Shown: positions 7,824-15,505, counted from the first letter of the stretch. The stretch is 17,747 bases of DNA from CAYUCJ01 sp049282265 (GCA_049282265.1 JBAPTR010000097.1:1-17747); one strand, 5' to 3'. The notes: generated from the letters alone by a model not told the origin. A program made the numbers and translations.

Positions 7824-8879
7824 TCATTCGGTCATCTTTCGGAGTTCCTGGATCAACTCATGGGCGAGTTCGGATTCGGGGATCTTACGAACTAGCTCTC
7901 CCTTTTTGAAAAGGATCCCCTGGCCCCTTCCCCCGGCGATACCGATGTCCGCTTCACGGGCTTCTCCCGGTCCATTCACCACGCATCCCATGATCGCCAC
8001 CTTGGGGGATGCGATCATTCCCTCCAGGGATTTTTCAACACGGTCCACCAGCCCGAATAAGTCAATTTCGCAGCGCCCGCAGGTGGGGCAGGAAATGATT
8101 TCAGGCCCGCGGTGCCTCAGGTCCAGTGCCCTCAGAATTTCATAGGCCACCTTGATTTCGTCTACGGGATCACGGGTGAGCGATACGCGAAATGTGTCTC
8201 CAATACCGTTTGCGAGCAGATAGCCAATGCCGATTGAATTTTTTACGGTCCCTGAAATCAGTGAGCCGGCCTCGGTGACACCCAGGTGGAGGGGATAGTC
8301 CACTTTACGGCTAAGGATTTCGTACGCTCGAATGGTCTTCCTCACACTGGAGGATTTCAGGGAGATCTTCATCTGTTCGAAACCCAGGTCTTCGAGCATC
8401 GCGATGTGTTGGAGGGCGCTTTCCACCATGGCCTCGGGTGTGGGACTGCCGTATTTGGACAGGATCTCTTTTTGGAGGGATCCTCCATTGACCCCGATGC
8501 GGATCGGGACACCCCGGTCCTTCGCCTCTCGAACAACAGTTTCCACCGCCTTTGGCGAACCGATGTTTCCCGGGTTGATCCGCAAGCCGTCTGCACCGGC
8601 CCTCAAAGCCTCAATGGCGAGACGATGGTCGAAGTGAATATCGGCGATAAGGGGGACATCCACTTCCGCCTTGATCTTTTTCAGGGCCAAAGCCGCCTCA
8701 TTGTCTATGACAGCGAGCCTCACAATCTCGCATCCAGCCGCGCTGAGACGGTTGACTTGTTCAACGGTTGCCGGGATATCCCGTGTATCCGTATTGGTCA
8801 TGGATTGGACGGCTACAGGGGCTCCCCCGCCGATGGGCACGGTACCCACGTAAATCCTGCGAGTCTTCTTTTTCGTCAT
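7824..8879 (-). CDS. ispG: 4-hydroxy-3-methylbut-2-en-1-yl diphosphate synthase (IspG/GcpE)
   Basis: Penultimate enzyme of the MEP isoprenoid pathway: reductive ring opening of ME-cPP to HMBPP with a [4Fe-4S] cluster. From ATG 8879 the protein has 351 residues, the short bacterial form. It starts MTKKKTRRIYVGTVPIGGG, has AVQSMTNTDTRD and IADIHFDHRLA in the TIM barrel, and the C-terminal cluster site SCPTCGRC (Cys264, Cys267) plus MGCVVNGPGEA (Cys299, Glu306). The start is chosen because GAGGA precedes ATG 8879. The reading frame continues up to a TTG at 8927 that overlaps the phosphofructokinase stop but lacks family sequence. It lies 44 bp downstream of that gene and is probably cotranscribed with it. 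Confidence 0.95.
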   Translation of the reverse strand: MTKKKTRRIYVGTVPIGGGAPVAVQSMTNTDTRDIPATVEQVNRLSAAGCEIVRLAVIDNEAALALKKIKAEVDVPLIADIHFDHRLAIEALRAGADGLRINPGNIGSPKAVETVVREAKDRGVPIRIGVNGGSLQKEILSKYGSPTPEAMVESALQHIAMLEDLGFEQMKISLKSSSVRKTIRAYEILSRKVDYPLHLGVTEAGSLISGTVKNSIGIGYLLANGIGDTFRVSLTRDPVDEIKVAYEILRALDLRHRGPEIISCPTCGRCEIDLFGLVDRVEKSLEGMIASPKVAIMGCVVNGPGEAREADIGIAGGRGQGILFKKGELVRKIPESELAHELIQELRKMTE

Positions 8880-8923
8880 TGCTTTTTCCTCAATCCAGAA
8901 AACCTCTGCACTTGGTATGGGTT

Positions 8924-10099
8924 TCAATAAAGAAACATGGGTTTTCCGCCGGCGTGCCGCACCTTGGGTCGATAGGCATCCACATCATAAAGTTCCCGGA
9001 CGTCCACCCGCTTCTGGCCAGTGGTGATGGTGCTGAGAGGTATGTCCGTATAGATACCGCGGCTTAACGCAACGAGACGACCGAAGTTTCCTTTCAAGAA
9101 GAGGTCTATGGCGATATTGGCAAAATTGACCGCCACCATGAGATCCAGGGAATCGGGCGCTCCGCTTCTCATGAGGTAGGAAAGCCTCTGGTTGAGGATA
9201 TCCTCGCCTGTCAATTCCTTGAGAAGCGCTCCCGTTTGTTCTCCGATACCGCCGAGACGCTGATGGCCATAGGCGTCCACATCACCACCCATAAACATCT
9301 CACCGCCCGCCAGCTTGGCTCCTTCGGAGATGGTGACCATAGCATAATTCTTTGGATTGGCGCGTTTGTCTTCCATGATAAGATCGGCCAGTTTTTTCGG
9401 GTCAAAGGGGACCTCGGAGATGATCGCACGGTCCACGCCGGCAAGATAGGCGGATATGAGTGAGGTCTCTCCGCAGTAGCGGCCGAACAATTCTATGACG
9501 GCGATCCTTTCGTGGGAACCGGTGCAGGTCCTGAGGGCATGGATAAAACTCACACCCCTTGTCACGGCGGTGGAAAATCCAATGCAGTAATCGGTTCCGA
9601 AGACGTCATTGTCCATGGTTTTCGGTATGGCGATGACGGGGAACCCTTCCCTGTGGAGTCTCTCGGCAAAACTGAGGGTGTCGTCCCCGCCGATGGGAAC
9701 AATGGCATCCACCCCCAGTGATTCCAGATTTCTGATCACGTGACCGGTAAAATCCCTTTTCTCCTCATCGGAATCAAAGGCATCCTTCAGATGTGCGGGA
9801 GCGTCTTTCTTCCTGACTGAACTGGGGTTGGTGCGCGCCGAGTGAAGATAAGTCCCCCCCGAGCGGTCGATCGTCCGCACCTGTGCAGGGTCGAGGGGTT
9901 GGATGCATTTTGGTGAGGCCTCGGGATCCTTCGAATCGTAGCCCAGAATGCCGGCCCAGCCCCGTCTGATGCCCAATACCCGGAGGCCTTCGCTTGCCGC
10001 CCTGTAGACCAGGGCCTTGATACAGGGATTGAGGCCAGGGACATCTCCGCCGCCCGTTAAGATGGCAATGGTTGGATGTTTTCCTGCTGGCTTTTCCAT
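8924..10099 (-). CDS. pfp: 6-phosphofructokinase, predicted PPi-dependent
   Basis: Phosphorylates fructose 6-phosphate at C1. The 391-residue protein belongs to the PFK-A superfamily: TGGGDVPGLNP (15-25), GGDDT (137-141), PKTMDND (159-165), a MGGDVDAYGHQR-containing segment, and FGRYCGE (205-211). The two positions that tell phosphoryl donors apart are Asp140, equivalent to E. coli Gly104, and Lys160, equivalent to E. coli Gly124. Asp plus Lys is the signature of pyrophosphate-dependent enzymes, which act reversibly in glycolysis and gluconeogenesis. The start is ATG 10099, because GGGGGGAG lies just before it. The frame extends upstream to a codon at 10141 without family sequence. It is the first gene of a two-gene unit with ispG. 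Length and Asp/Lys are seen directly; donor use is a family-based prediction. Confidence 0.9.
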   Translation of the reverse strand: MEKPAGKHPTIAILTGGGDVPGLNPCIKALVYRAASEGLRVLGIRRGWAGILGYDSKDPEASPKCIQPLDPAQVRTIDRSGGTYLHSARTNPSSVRKKDAPAHLKDAFDSDEEKRDFTGHVIRNLESLGVDAIVPIGGDDTLSFAERLHREGFPVIAIPKTMDNDVFGTDYCIGFSTAVTRGVSFIHALRTCTGSHERIAVIELFGRYCGETSLISAYLAGVDRAIISEVPFDPKKLADLIMEDKRANPKNYAMVTISEGAKLAGGEMFMGGDVDAYGHQRLGGIGEQTGALLKELTGEDILNQRLSYLMRSGAPDSLDLMVAVNFANIAIDLFLKGNFGRLVALSRGIYTDIPLSTITTGQKRVDVRELYDVDAYRPKVRHAGGKPMFLY

Positions 10100-10150
10100 G
10101 TCTCCCCCCTTTGATCTCGCATTTGAAAAAAACCGACACACCTATTTCTA

Positions 10151-10180
10151 AAAATAAGTGATCGAACCGGAAACTGTCAA
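10151..10180 (-). promoter_or_regulatory. Likely sigma-70 promoter for the phosphofructokinase-ispG unit
   Basis: On the minus strand there is a perfect TTGACA (10180-10175), an 18-bp spacer and TATTTT (10156-10151, 4 of 6 to TATAAT). The leader to ATG 10099 would be about 45 nt. The -35 box overlaps one arm of a 7-bp inverted repeat: CAAGGCG 10178-10184 and CGCCTTG 10206-10212. Confidence 0.5.
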
Positions 10181-10212
10181 GGCGATTCTAACCGGCATTT
10201 GTCCCCGCCTTG
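10178..10212. repeat. Perfect 7-bp inverted repeat at the phosphofructokinase promoter
   Basis: CAAGGCG (10178-10184) and CGCCTTG (10206-10212) are separated by 21 bp, giving a centre-to-centre distance of 28 bp. One arm overlaps the -35 box of the minus-strand promoter, so it could be an operator or a leader-independent hairpin. The function is unknown and a chance occurrence is possible. Confidence 0.3.
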
Positions 10213-10253
10213 CGATCCCCGGCCCCGGAAACAACCAACTCGCCCCTTTTTTA

Positions 10254-10307
10254 TTGACAAGCTTTATTAAAAAGGTAAGCTTATTCCTCATTGATGAATG
10301 AGGAGGT
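10254..10307 (+). promoter_or_regulatory. Leader of the aminotransferase operon with an SD-masking hairpin
   Basis: A perfect -35 TTGACA lies at 10254-10259, but no convincing -10 occurs at 16-18 bp; TAAGCT at 10276 is weak. Two similar motifs, AAGCTTTATT (10259) and AAGCTTATT (10277), are 18 bp apart. TCCTCATT (10285-10292) pairs perfectly with AATGAGGA (10297-10304) around a GATG loop. This hides most of the Shine-Dalgarno sequence AGGAGG (10301-10306) that serves ATG 10314. Confidence 0.35.
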
Positions 10308-10313
10308 TGAAGA

Positions 10314-11495
10314 ATGCCGATTTCGGAAAAGATTCGTGCTTCAATGGAAAGATCGTCGTGGATCCGCAAGATGTTTGAGGAGGGAATCGAGAGGAAGGCG
10401 AAGTTCGGCCCGGAAAACGTCTTCGATTTCAGCCTGGGGAATCCTGATCTTGAGCCCCCGTCAAAGGCGCTGGACGTCCTGGTAGAAGTGGCAAAAGACA
10501 CCACCCCTGGACAGCATGCCTACATGCCGAATGCGGGATTTTCTGAAACAAGACAGGCCGTGGCGGACTACCTGAACACCTTCAACGGTTCAAGGTTTTC
10601 ATCAGGCGATGTCATCATGACCGTGGGGGCGGGAGGCGGTCTCAATGTCATCTTCAAGGCCATCCTCAATCCCCAGGATGAAGTGATCATCCCGAGTCCC
10701 TATTTTGTGGAGTACAATTCCTATCTGGACAACCATCAGGGTGTGCCAAAGGTCGTAGCGTGTCATGCGGATTTTTCCCTGAATCTCGAGGCCATATCAG
10801 AGGCCGTTTCAGAAAAGACCAGGGCCGTCCTGATCAATTCCCCGCATAACCCCACGGGCAGGGTATACCGGAAAGAAGAGCTGGCCGAATTGTCCAAACT
10901 CCTGGATCACCACAGTGCCAAGTTGGGAAAGCCCATTTACCTCGTCTCGGACGAACCCTACAGAAAAATCATCTATGACGGGATCGTTGTGCCCAGTGTC
11001 TTTGACGCCTACAGGGAAAGTATTGTGGTGACTTCCTTTTCCAAGGATCTTTCCCTGCCCGGCGAACGTATCGGCTATATAGCCGTAAACCCGGAGATCT
11101 CGGACAAGACCCTGCTGGTTGGTGGGATGGTGTTCTGCAATCGTATCCTGGGTTTCGTGAACGCCCCTGCACTGATGCAGCGGGCCATTCGCCACCTGCT
11201 GGAAGAGAGTGTGGATATCTCTATCTATCAGAGAAGAAGGGATATCTTCTGTGAAGGTCTGGAGGCTGCAGGGTATGAGTTTCAGAAGCCGGAAGGGGCC
11301 TTTTATCTCTTCCCCCGATCGCCGGTGGCGGACGATGCCGAATTTGTGAGGGCGCTCCAGGAGGAAAATATATTGACGGTGCCGGGGACGGGTTTTGGCG
11401 GCCCGGGACATTTCCGGATTGCCTACTGTGTTGAAGATAAGGTGATTGAAAAGGCATTGCCCGGGTTCAAGCGGGTTATGGATAAGTACCGGTAG
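10314..11495 (+). CDS. Pyridoxal-phosphate-dependent class I aminotransferase
   Basis: Transfers an amino group between an amino acid and a 2-oxoacid; fold type I aminotransferase, 393 residues, normal length. The PLP lysine is Lys244 in SFSKDLSLPGERIGY. The cofactor contacts NSPHNPTG (Asn179 region) and SDEPYRKI (Asp213) are present, and the carboxylate-binding arginine is probably in GHFRIAYC near the C-terminus. AGGAGG lies 7 bases before ATG 10314. Substrate cannot be fixed from sequence; aspartate, alanine, aromatic or branched-chain amino acids are all open. It heads the plus-strand run and is followed after 27 bp by the NIL-domain ferredoxin, so a role in sulfur amino acid or tRNA-thiolation metabolism is possible but unproven. 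Confidence 0.9.
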   Translation: MPISEKIRASMERSSWIRKMFEEGIERKAKFGPENVFDFSLGNPDLEPPSKALDVLVEVAKDTTPGQHAYMPNAGFSETRQAVADYLNTFNGSRFSSGDVIMTVGAGGGLNVIFKAILNPQDEVIIPSPYFVEYNSYLDNHQGVPKVVACHADFSLNLEAISEAVSEKTRAVLINSPHNPTGRVYRKEELAELSKLLDHHSAKLGKPIYLVSDEPYRKIIYDGIVVPSVFDAYRESIVVTSFSKDLSLPGERIGYIAVNPEISDKTLLVGGMVFCNRILGFVNAPALMQRAIRHLLEESVDISIYQRRRDIFCEGLEAAGYEFQKPEGAFYLFPRSPVADDAEFVRALQEENILTVPGTGFGGPGHFRIAYCVEDKVIEKALPGFKRVMDKYR

Positions 11496-11522
11496 ATAAG
11501 GATTGGGAGTGAGGTATGTAAG

Positions 11523-11948
11523 ATGTATTCGAAAATAATTTCCCTGAGATTCCCAAAAAAAATCGCCCATGAGCCCATTGCCGTCAATCTTGTGAGGGAT
11601 TTTGACTTGTCGTTCAATATCCTCAAGGCCACCATCTACCCCAGAAAGGAAGGACTGATGGTCATGGAGCTGAGCGGGCATCGCAAGAACTTCCAAAAGG
11701 GGGTCCGATATCTGAAAGGCCTCGGGATCAAGGTTGAGAGTATTGCCCAGGAGATCAAACGGGACGATGAGAAATGCTTCCATTGCGGGGCCTGCACGGC
11801 CGTTTGCCCCACCGGAGCCCTTCATATCCACAGACCGGATATGGAGGTCCTGTTCGAAAAGGAGAAATGCAGCGCGTGCGAGTGGTGCGTTCCCGCCTGC
11901 CCTGCCAGGGCCATGGAGGTCAAAATGGACCGGGCGCTCGTGTCCTAG
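11523..11948 (+). CDS. NIL-domain 4Fe-4S ferredoxin
   Basis: Small cytoplasmic iron-sulfur protein of 141 residues. Residues 1-75 form an NIL domain, the ligand-binding-like module also found in MetN-type methionine transporters (core NLVRDFDLSFNILKATI and GLMVMELSG). Residues 80-132 carry two [4Fe-4S] motifs, CFHCGACTAVCP (Cys85, 88, 91, 95) and CSACEWCVPACP (Cys116, 119, 122, 126). GAGG lies before ATG 11523. Homologous NIL-ferredoxins in methanogens and sulfate reducers are linked to sulfide incorporation into homocysteine from aspartate semialdehyde, but no partner of that pathway (COG1900) is present here. The gene is followed 66 bp later by mnmA, so electron or sulfur delivery to tRNA thiolation is a reasonable inference. 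Confidence 0.88.
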   Translation: MYSKIISLRFPKKIAHEPIAVNLVRDFDLSFNILKATIYPRKEGLMVMELSGHRKNFQKGVRYLKGLGIKVESIAQEIKRDDEKCFHCGACTAVCPTGALHIHRPDMEVLFEKEKCSACEWCVPACPARAMEVKMDRALVS

Positions 11949-12014
11949 CCTCCATTTCCAATTCCATTTTATTTTCCCATGCCGTCATTACAAAAAGTCT
12001 TTTGTCTTTGATCA

Positions 12015-13103
12015 ATGACACCTTTGAGATCGGATAAGCCCGGAGGGGTCCTGGTTGCCCTGAGCGGCGGAGTAGACAGCGCCATGGCGGCCTGGTTCCT
12101 CAAGAGGGAAGGGCGGAACGTCAGGGGCGTCCACTTTCTTCTCCCGGGAGATGAGGCAGCACAGGCGGCAAAGATCGATGCGGTCAAGGCGGTTTCGGGG
12201 CGGCTTGAAATCCCTCTGGATATCGTGGACATACGATCTGCTTTTGAAGAACAGGTGATAAAGCCTTTTGTGGATGCCTACTGCAAGGGCCTTACCCCCA
12301 ATCCATGCGTACGGTGCAATCCCCTCGTCAAGTTCGAATATCTGGCACGTACTGCGGACAGACTGGGTATCCCCCTCATCGCCACCGGTCACTATGCCCG
12401 TCTGACAGAGTTGGGAGATGGTGTCGGGAAGTCTCTCCTAAGGGGAAGCGACCCCGACAAGGACCAATCCTACTTTCTTCACCGGCTGGATCGGGAGAAC
12501 CTTCAAAGGGTTGTTTTTCCGCTTGGAAATTTGACCAAGGCCCAGGTACGCATCCGGGCAAATGAACTGGGGGTGCCGTCCCATTCGGCCCCGGAGAGCC
12601 AGGAGATCTGTTTCCTGCCGGACAATGATTATCGGCGGTTCATAGAGCAGAGGAAGAGGAATGGGGAAAGACCCAAAGGCCTTATCGTTGACGAAGCGGG
12701 CACTGTCCTGGGGGAACATCTCGGGGCGCACCGCTATACGATCGGTCAGAGGAAAGGCCTTGGAATCGCATCATCCCGCCCCTATTATGTAAAGGAACTG
12801 CGGCCGGGTGCTGATGAAGTCGTCATAGCCAGGAAGGAGGCGCTCTATTCCAGGGAAGTGACGGCCGTTGGTTTCAAATGGATTGAAAGTGTTTCCCACC
12901 AGGGCGGGGAGTTGCAGGCACAGATCCGGTACCGCCACAGGGCCACCCCGGGCACCCTGGAAATCATCTCCCCTGAAAAAGTCCGTTTCGTTTTTCATGA
13001 ACCTCAATGGGCCGTTGCACCCGGCCAGGCCCTGGTCTGCTATGAAGGAGACCGTGTTCTGGGGGGCGGCTGGATTTGTAAATCAGATGACAAAAACCTT
13101 TAA
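12015..13103 (+). CDS. mnmA: tRNA-specific 2-thiouridylase MnmA
   Basis: Makes the 2-thio group of s2U34 in Lys, Glu and Gln tRNAs, using ATP to adenylate the base. The 362-residue protein has the PP-loop ALSGGVDSAMAAW (15-27), TPNPCVRCNPLVKF (94-107), ATGHYARL, DKDQSYFLHRL and the catalytic SQEICFLPDNDYRRFI (Cys199), followed by the C-terminal barrel domains (GQRKGLGIA). The CVRC motif gives Cys98 and Cys101, where E. coli-type enzymes have Asp then Cys. With Cys199 this makes a three-cysteine set able to hold a [4Fe-4S] cluster. No clear ribosome binding site precedes ATG 12015, so translation may be weak or the start slightly different. Its end overlaps mtaB by 17 bp. It is a shortened MnmA compatible with anaerobic chemistry. 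Confidence 0.92.
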   Translation: MTPLRSDKPGGVLVALSGGVDSAMAAWFLKREGRNVRGVHFLLPGDEAAQAAKIDAVKAVSGRLEIPLDIVDIRSAFEEQVIKPFVDAYCKGLTPNPCVRCNPLVKFEYLARTADRLGIPLIATGHYARLTELGDGVGKSLLRGSDPDKDQSYFLHRLDRENLQRVVFPLGNLTKAQVRIRANELGVPSHSAPESQEICFLPDNDYRRFIEQRKRNGERPKGLIVDEAGTVLGEHLGAHRYTIGQRKGLGIASSRPYYVKELRPGADEVVIARKEALYSREVTAVGFKWIESVSHQGGELQAQIRYRHRATPGTLEIISPEKVRFVFHEPQWAVAPGQALVCYEGDRVLGGGWICKSDDKNL

Positions 13104-14400
13104 GATCATTACGCTGGGATGCAAGGTGAATCAGTACGAGTCCGCCTATCTGAAGTCAAGGCTTCAGGAGGCGGGCTGGGTGTCCGCAGACCCTCATGAA
13201 AAGAGCAATGTGAGCATCGTCAACACGTGTATCGTCACACAGGCCGCCGCGCACCAGTCCAGACAGGAGATACGAAAGGCGATCAGAGCGAACCCAGGAG
13301 GTTATGTTGCCGCCACGGGTTGTTACGCACAGGCCTTTCCGGATAAACTTCAAGAGATCGAAAATCTGGACCTGATTACAGGGAACGTTGGCAAGATGAG
13401 TCTTCCCGAACTGATTCGAGAAAACCTCCATTCCAGGGGCAGGAAAACCGCCCTGGAACCATTCACTCCCGGGATGGGCTTTGAGACCATGAGTATAAAA
13501 CGTTTTCCCGGTCGGAGCAGGGCCTATCTCAAAATCCAGGACGGGTGCGAGGCCTATTGCAGTTATTGCATCGTACCCTTTTCCCGGGGACCTTACCGTA
13601 GCCTCCCTCCTGAAAATGTTCTGGGGATGCTGGAAGGCCTGGCGGCGGAGGGATATCTGGAGGTGGTGCTGACCGGGATTCACCTGGGCAAATACGGTGT
13701 TGACCTTGCAGGGGACAAGAATTTGAAGACCCTCCTTCGGGCAATCGGGAGGGCGAAATTCCCGTTGCGCGTGAGGGTCAGTTCCATGGAGCCTGGTGAG
13801 ATCGATACGGAGCTCATAGAGATGGTGGCGTCGGAGGAATGGCTCTGCCGCCATTTTCACATACCGCTCCAGAGCGGGGACGACGGTATATTGAAAAAGA
13901 TGAACCGGCGGTACGCAGCCCGGGCATTCGAGCGTCTGGTGGAAGAGATACATGAGAAAATCCCCCTGGCCGCCATCGGCGTGGATGTGATGGCCGGCTT
14001 CCCCGGAGAGGAACCAGGCGCCCATTCAAATACCGTGTCCCTCCTGAAGGCACTGCCGGTTTCATACCTCCACGTGTTCCCCTATTCCAGGAGGTCGGGC
14101 ACCGCCGCGGCAAGGTTTTCAGACGCTGTTTTGCCGCAGGATAGAAAGAAGAGGGCGGCCGCACTCCGCGCCCTGGGCAAGGAAAAAAAGAGGACCTTCC
14201 AGGAGAGATGTCTGGGAAGGGTATTCGAGGTTCTGGCGGAAGGGTGGCATTCGGAGGATAAGCATCTCTTGAATGGAACCACCGACAACTACCTCTCCAC
14301 CCTTTTCCCGGCCTTAGGCCCCGGGCCCGGTCGACTGGTCAAAGTTCGACTGGAAAAGGTGGAAAAACAAGTGGTGACGGGCCGGCAGGAGGCCCCCTAA
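13087..14400 (+). CDS. mtaB: tRNA t6A37 methylthiotransferase MtaB (radical SAM)
   Basis: Adds a methylthio group to t6A37 of ANN-decoding tRNAs, giving ms2t6A. The 437-residue protein has the MiaB-like N-terminal domain (FKIITLGCKVNQYES, Cys12; VNTCIVT, Cys48; ATGCYAQ, Cys79) that binds the auxiliary cluster. The radical-SAM motif is CEAYCSYC (Cys154, 158, 161), and the C-terminus is a short TRAM-like tail. GCKVNQYE is the MtaB form, against GCQMN in MiaB. ATG 13087 is chosen because family sequence begins there; the frame stays open upstream to 12868 only because it runs through mnmA. It overlaps mnmA by 17 bp, so the two tRNA-sulfuration enzymes are probably translationally coupled. Confidence 0.93.
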   Translation: MTKTFKIITLGCKVNQYESAYLKSRLQEAGWVSADPHEKSNVSIVNTCIVTQAAAHQSRQEIRKAIRANPGGYVAATGCYAQAFPDKLQEIENLDLITGNVGKMSLPELIRENLHSRGRKTALEPFTPGMGFETMSIKRFPGRSRAYLKIQDGCEAYCSYCIVPFSRGPYRSLPPENVLGMLEGLAAEGYLEVVLTGIHLGKYGVDLAGDKNLKTLLRAIGRAKFPLRVRVSSMEPGEIDTELIEMVASEEWLCRHFHIPLQSGDDGILKKMNRRYAARAFERLVEEIHEKIPLAAIGVDVMAGFPGEEPGAHSNTVSLLKALPVSYLHVFPYSRRSGTAAARFSDAVLPQDRKKRAAALRALGKEKKRTFQERCLGRVFEVLAEGWHSEDKHLLNGTTDNYLSTLFPALGPGPGRLVKVRLEKVEKQVVTGRQEAP

Positions 14401-14442
14401 TGCCTTCCCTCCGCGGGGAGAAAACACTGGAGACGAGAGTCA

Positions 14443-15489
14443 ATGGCTAACAAATTCAAATCATCGGCGAAGGTCATATCGCTGGAACAAGCGGTGGGCA
14501 AGGTTTTGGCCCATGACATCACGGAGATCCGTCCAGGACAATTCAAAGGGCCGGCTTTCAAGAAGGGATATGTTGTCAAGGAGGGTGATCTCGAACATCT
14601 CAGACGGTTGGGAAAGGAGCACCTTTACGTCCTCCATCTGGGTCCTGACGAGGTACACGAAGATGACGCGGCCATAGAACTGGCAAGGGCCCTTGCCGGT
14701 TCCGGGGTCGTCTTCAATGAACAGGCAACAGAGGGAAAAATCGCCTTGAAGGCCGGGCGACGCGGGCTCTTGAAGGTGAATGTTGATGCCCTGACGGCAT
14801 TCAATATGGTTCCCAACGTCACCTGTTCCAGCCGCCACAACAACGTGGTGGTGAATGAAGGGGAGATCCTCGCCGGTACCCGGGCCATCCCCTTGGTGAT
14901 TGATCGTGGGGATCTCGATCAGGCCGTGCGCGTTGGGGAAGAAGCCGGGGGCATACTCCGGGTGCGAAAAATGGAGCAGCCTGATACAGGCCTTATTATT
15001 ACGGGTAACGAAGTCTACACGGGAAGGATCGAAGATAAATTTGCTCCGATTCTGAGAAAAAAACTCAAATTTCATGGCTGTTTTGTGAGAGAACCCGTGT
15101 TCATGCCGGATGATCGGGATAAGATAAAAAGAGGCATTGAGACACTCCTGTCATCCGGTGTGGGCCTGATCCTCGTGGCCGGGGGCATGAGCGTGGACCC
15201 GGATGATGTGAGCCGAATGGCCATTGCGGATGCAGGTGCTGAAGATGTGGCCTATGGAAGCCCTGTCCTGCCCGGTGCCATGTTCCTCTACGGGCGGTTC
15301 GGGGAGGTCCCGGTCATGGGGCTCCCCGCCTGTGTACTCTATTACCGGGCAACAGTCTTTGATCTCATGCTTCCCAGGGTCCTTGGCGGAGAGCGGATCA
15401 CCCGGAAAGACCTGGCGGAGATGGCCCATGGGGGACTTTGCCTCAATTGCGAAGTGTGCCGCTATCCTGTCTGCCCTTTTGGAAAATAA
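14443..15489 (+). CDS. Molybdopterin-binding-domain protein with C-terminal cysteine cluster
   Basis: A 348-residue protein related to MoeA/CinA-type molybdopterin-binding proteins. The MoCF_biosynth domain lies at about 180-325: LIITGNEVYTGRIEDKF, VAGGMSVDPDDVSRMAI and VPVMGLPACVLYY. The N-terminal part (1-175) is less familiar, but its KVISLEQAVGKVLAHDIT segment resembles a MoeA domain start. The tail GLCLNCEVCRYPVCPFGK carries Cys333, 336, 339 and 344 in a CxxCxxCxxxxC pattern that could bind zinc or an Fe-S cluster. GGAGA lies before ATG 14443, which is 42 bp after mtaB. It probably senses or handles a molybdenum or tungsten cofactor for formate dehydrogenases or similar enzymes. Exact function is not recognised. 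Confidence 0.8.
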   Translation: MANKFKSSAKVISLEQAVGKVLAHDITEIRPGQFKGPAFKKGYVVKEGDLEHLRRLGKEHLYVLHLGPDEVHEDDAAIELARALAGSGVVFNEQATEGKIALKAGRRGLLKVNVDALTAFNMVPNVTCSSRHNNVVVNEGEILAGTRAIPLVIDRGDLDQAVRVGEEAGGILRVRKMEQPDTGLIITGNEVYTGRIEDKFAPILRKKLKFHGCFVREPVFMPDDRDKIKRGIETLLSSGVGLILVAGGMSVDPDDVSRMAIADAGAEDVAYGSPVLPGAMFLYGRFGEVPVMGLPACVLYYRATVFDLMLPRVLGGERITRKDLAEMAHGGLCLNCEVCRYPVCPFGK

Positions 15490-15505
15490 AAGGGTTTTAT
15501 GTTTA

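Noticed and set aside
8880..8927. IspG start at TTG 8927
   Set aside because: The extra 16 residues are not family-like, while ATG 8879 has GAGGA upstream and the normal N-terminus.
10100..10141. Longer N-terminus for the phosphofructokinase
   Set aside because: ATG 10099 has an excellent purine-rich ribosome binding site and the first conserved motif follows closely.
11990..12005. ACAAAA/TTTTGT hairpin before mnmA as a terminator or regulator
   Set aside because: Six A-T-rich pairs only, with no U-run after it; too weak to support.
12868..13086. Longer N-terminus for MtaB
   Set aside because: The 73 extra residues are mnmA read in another frame; family sequence begins at ATG 13087.
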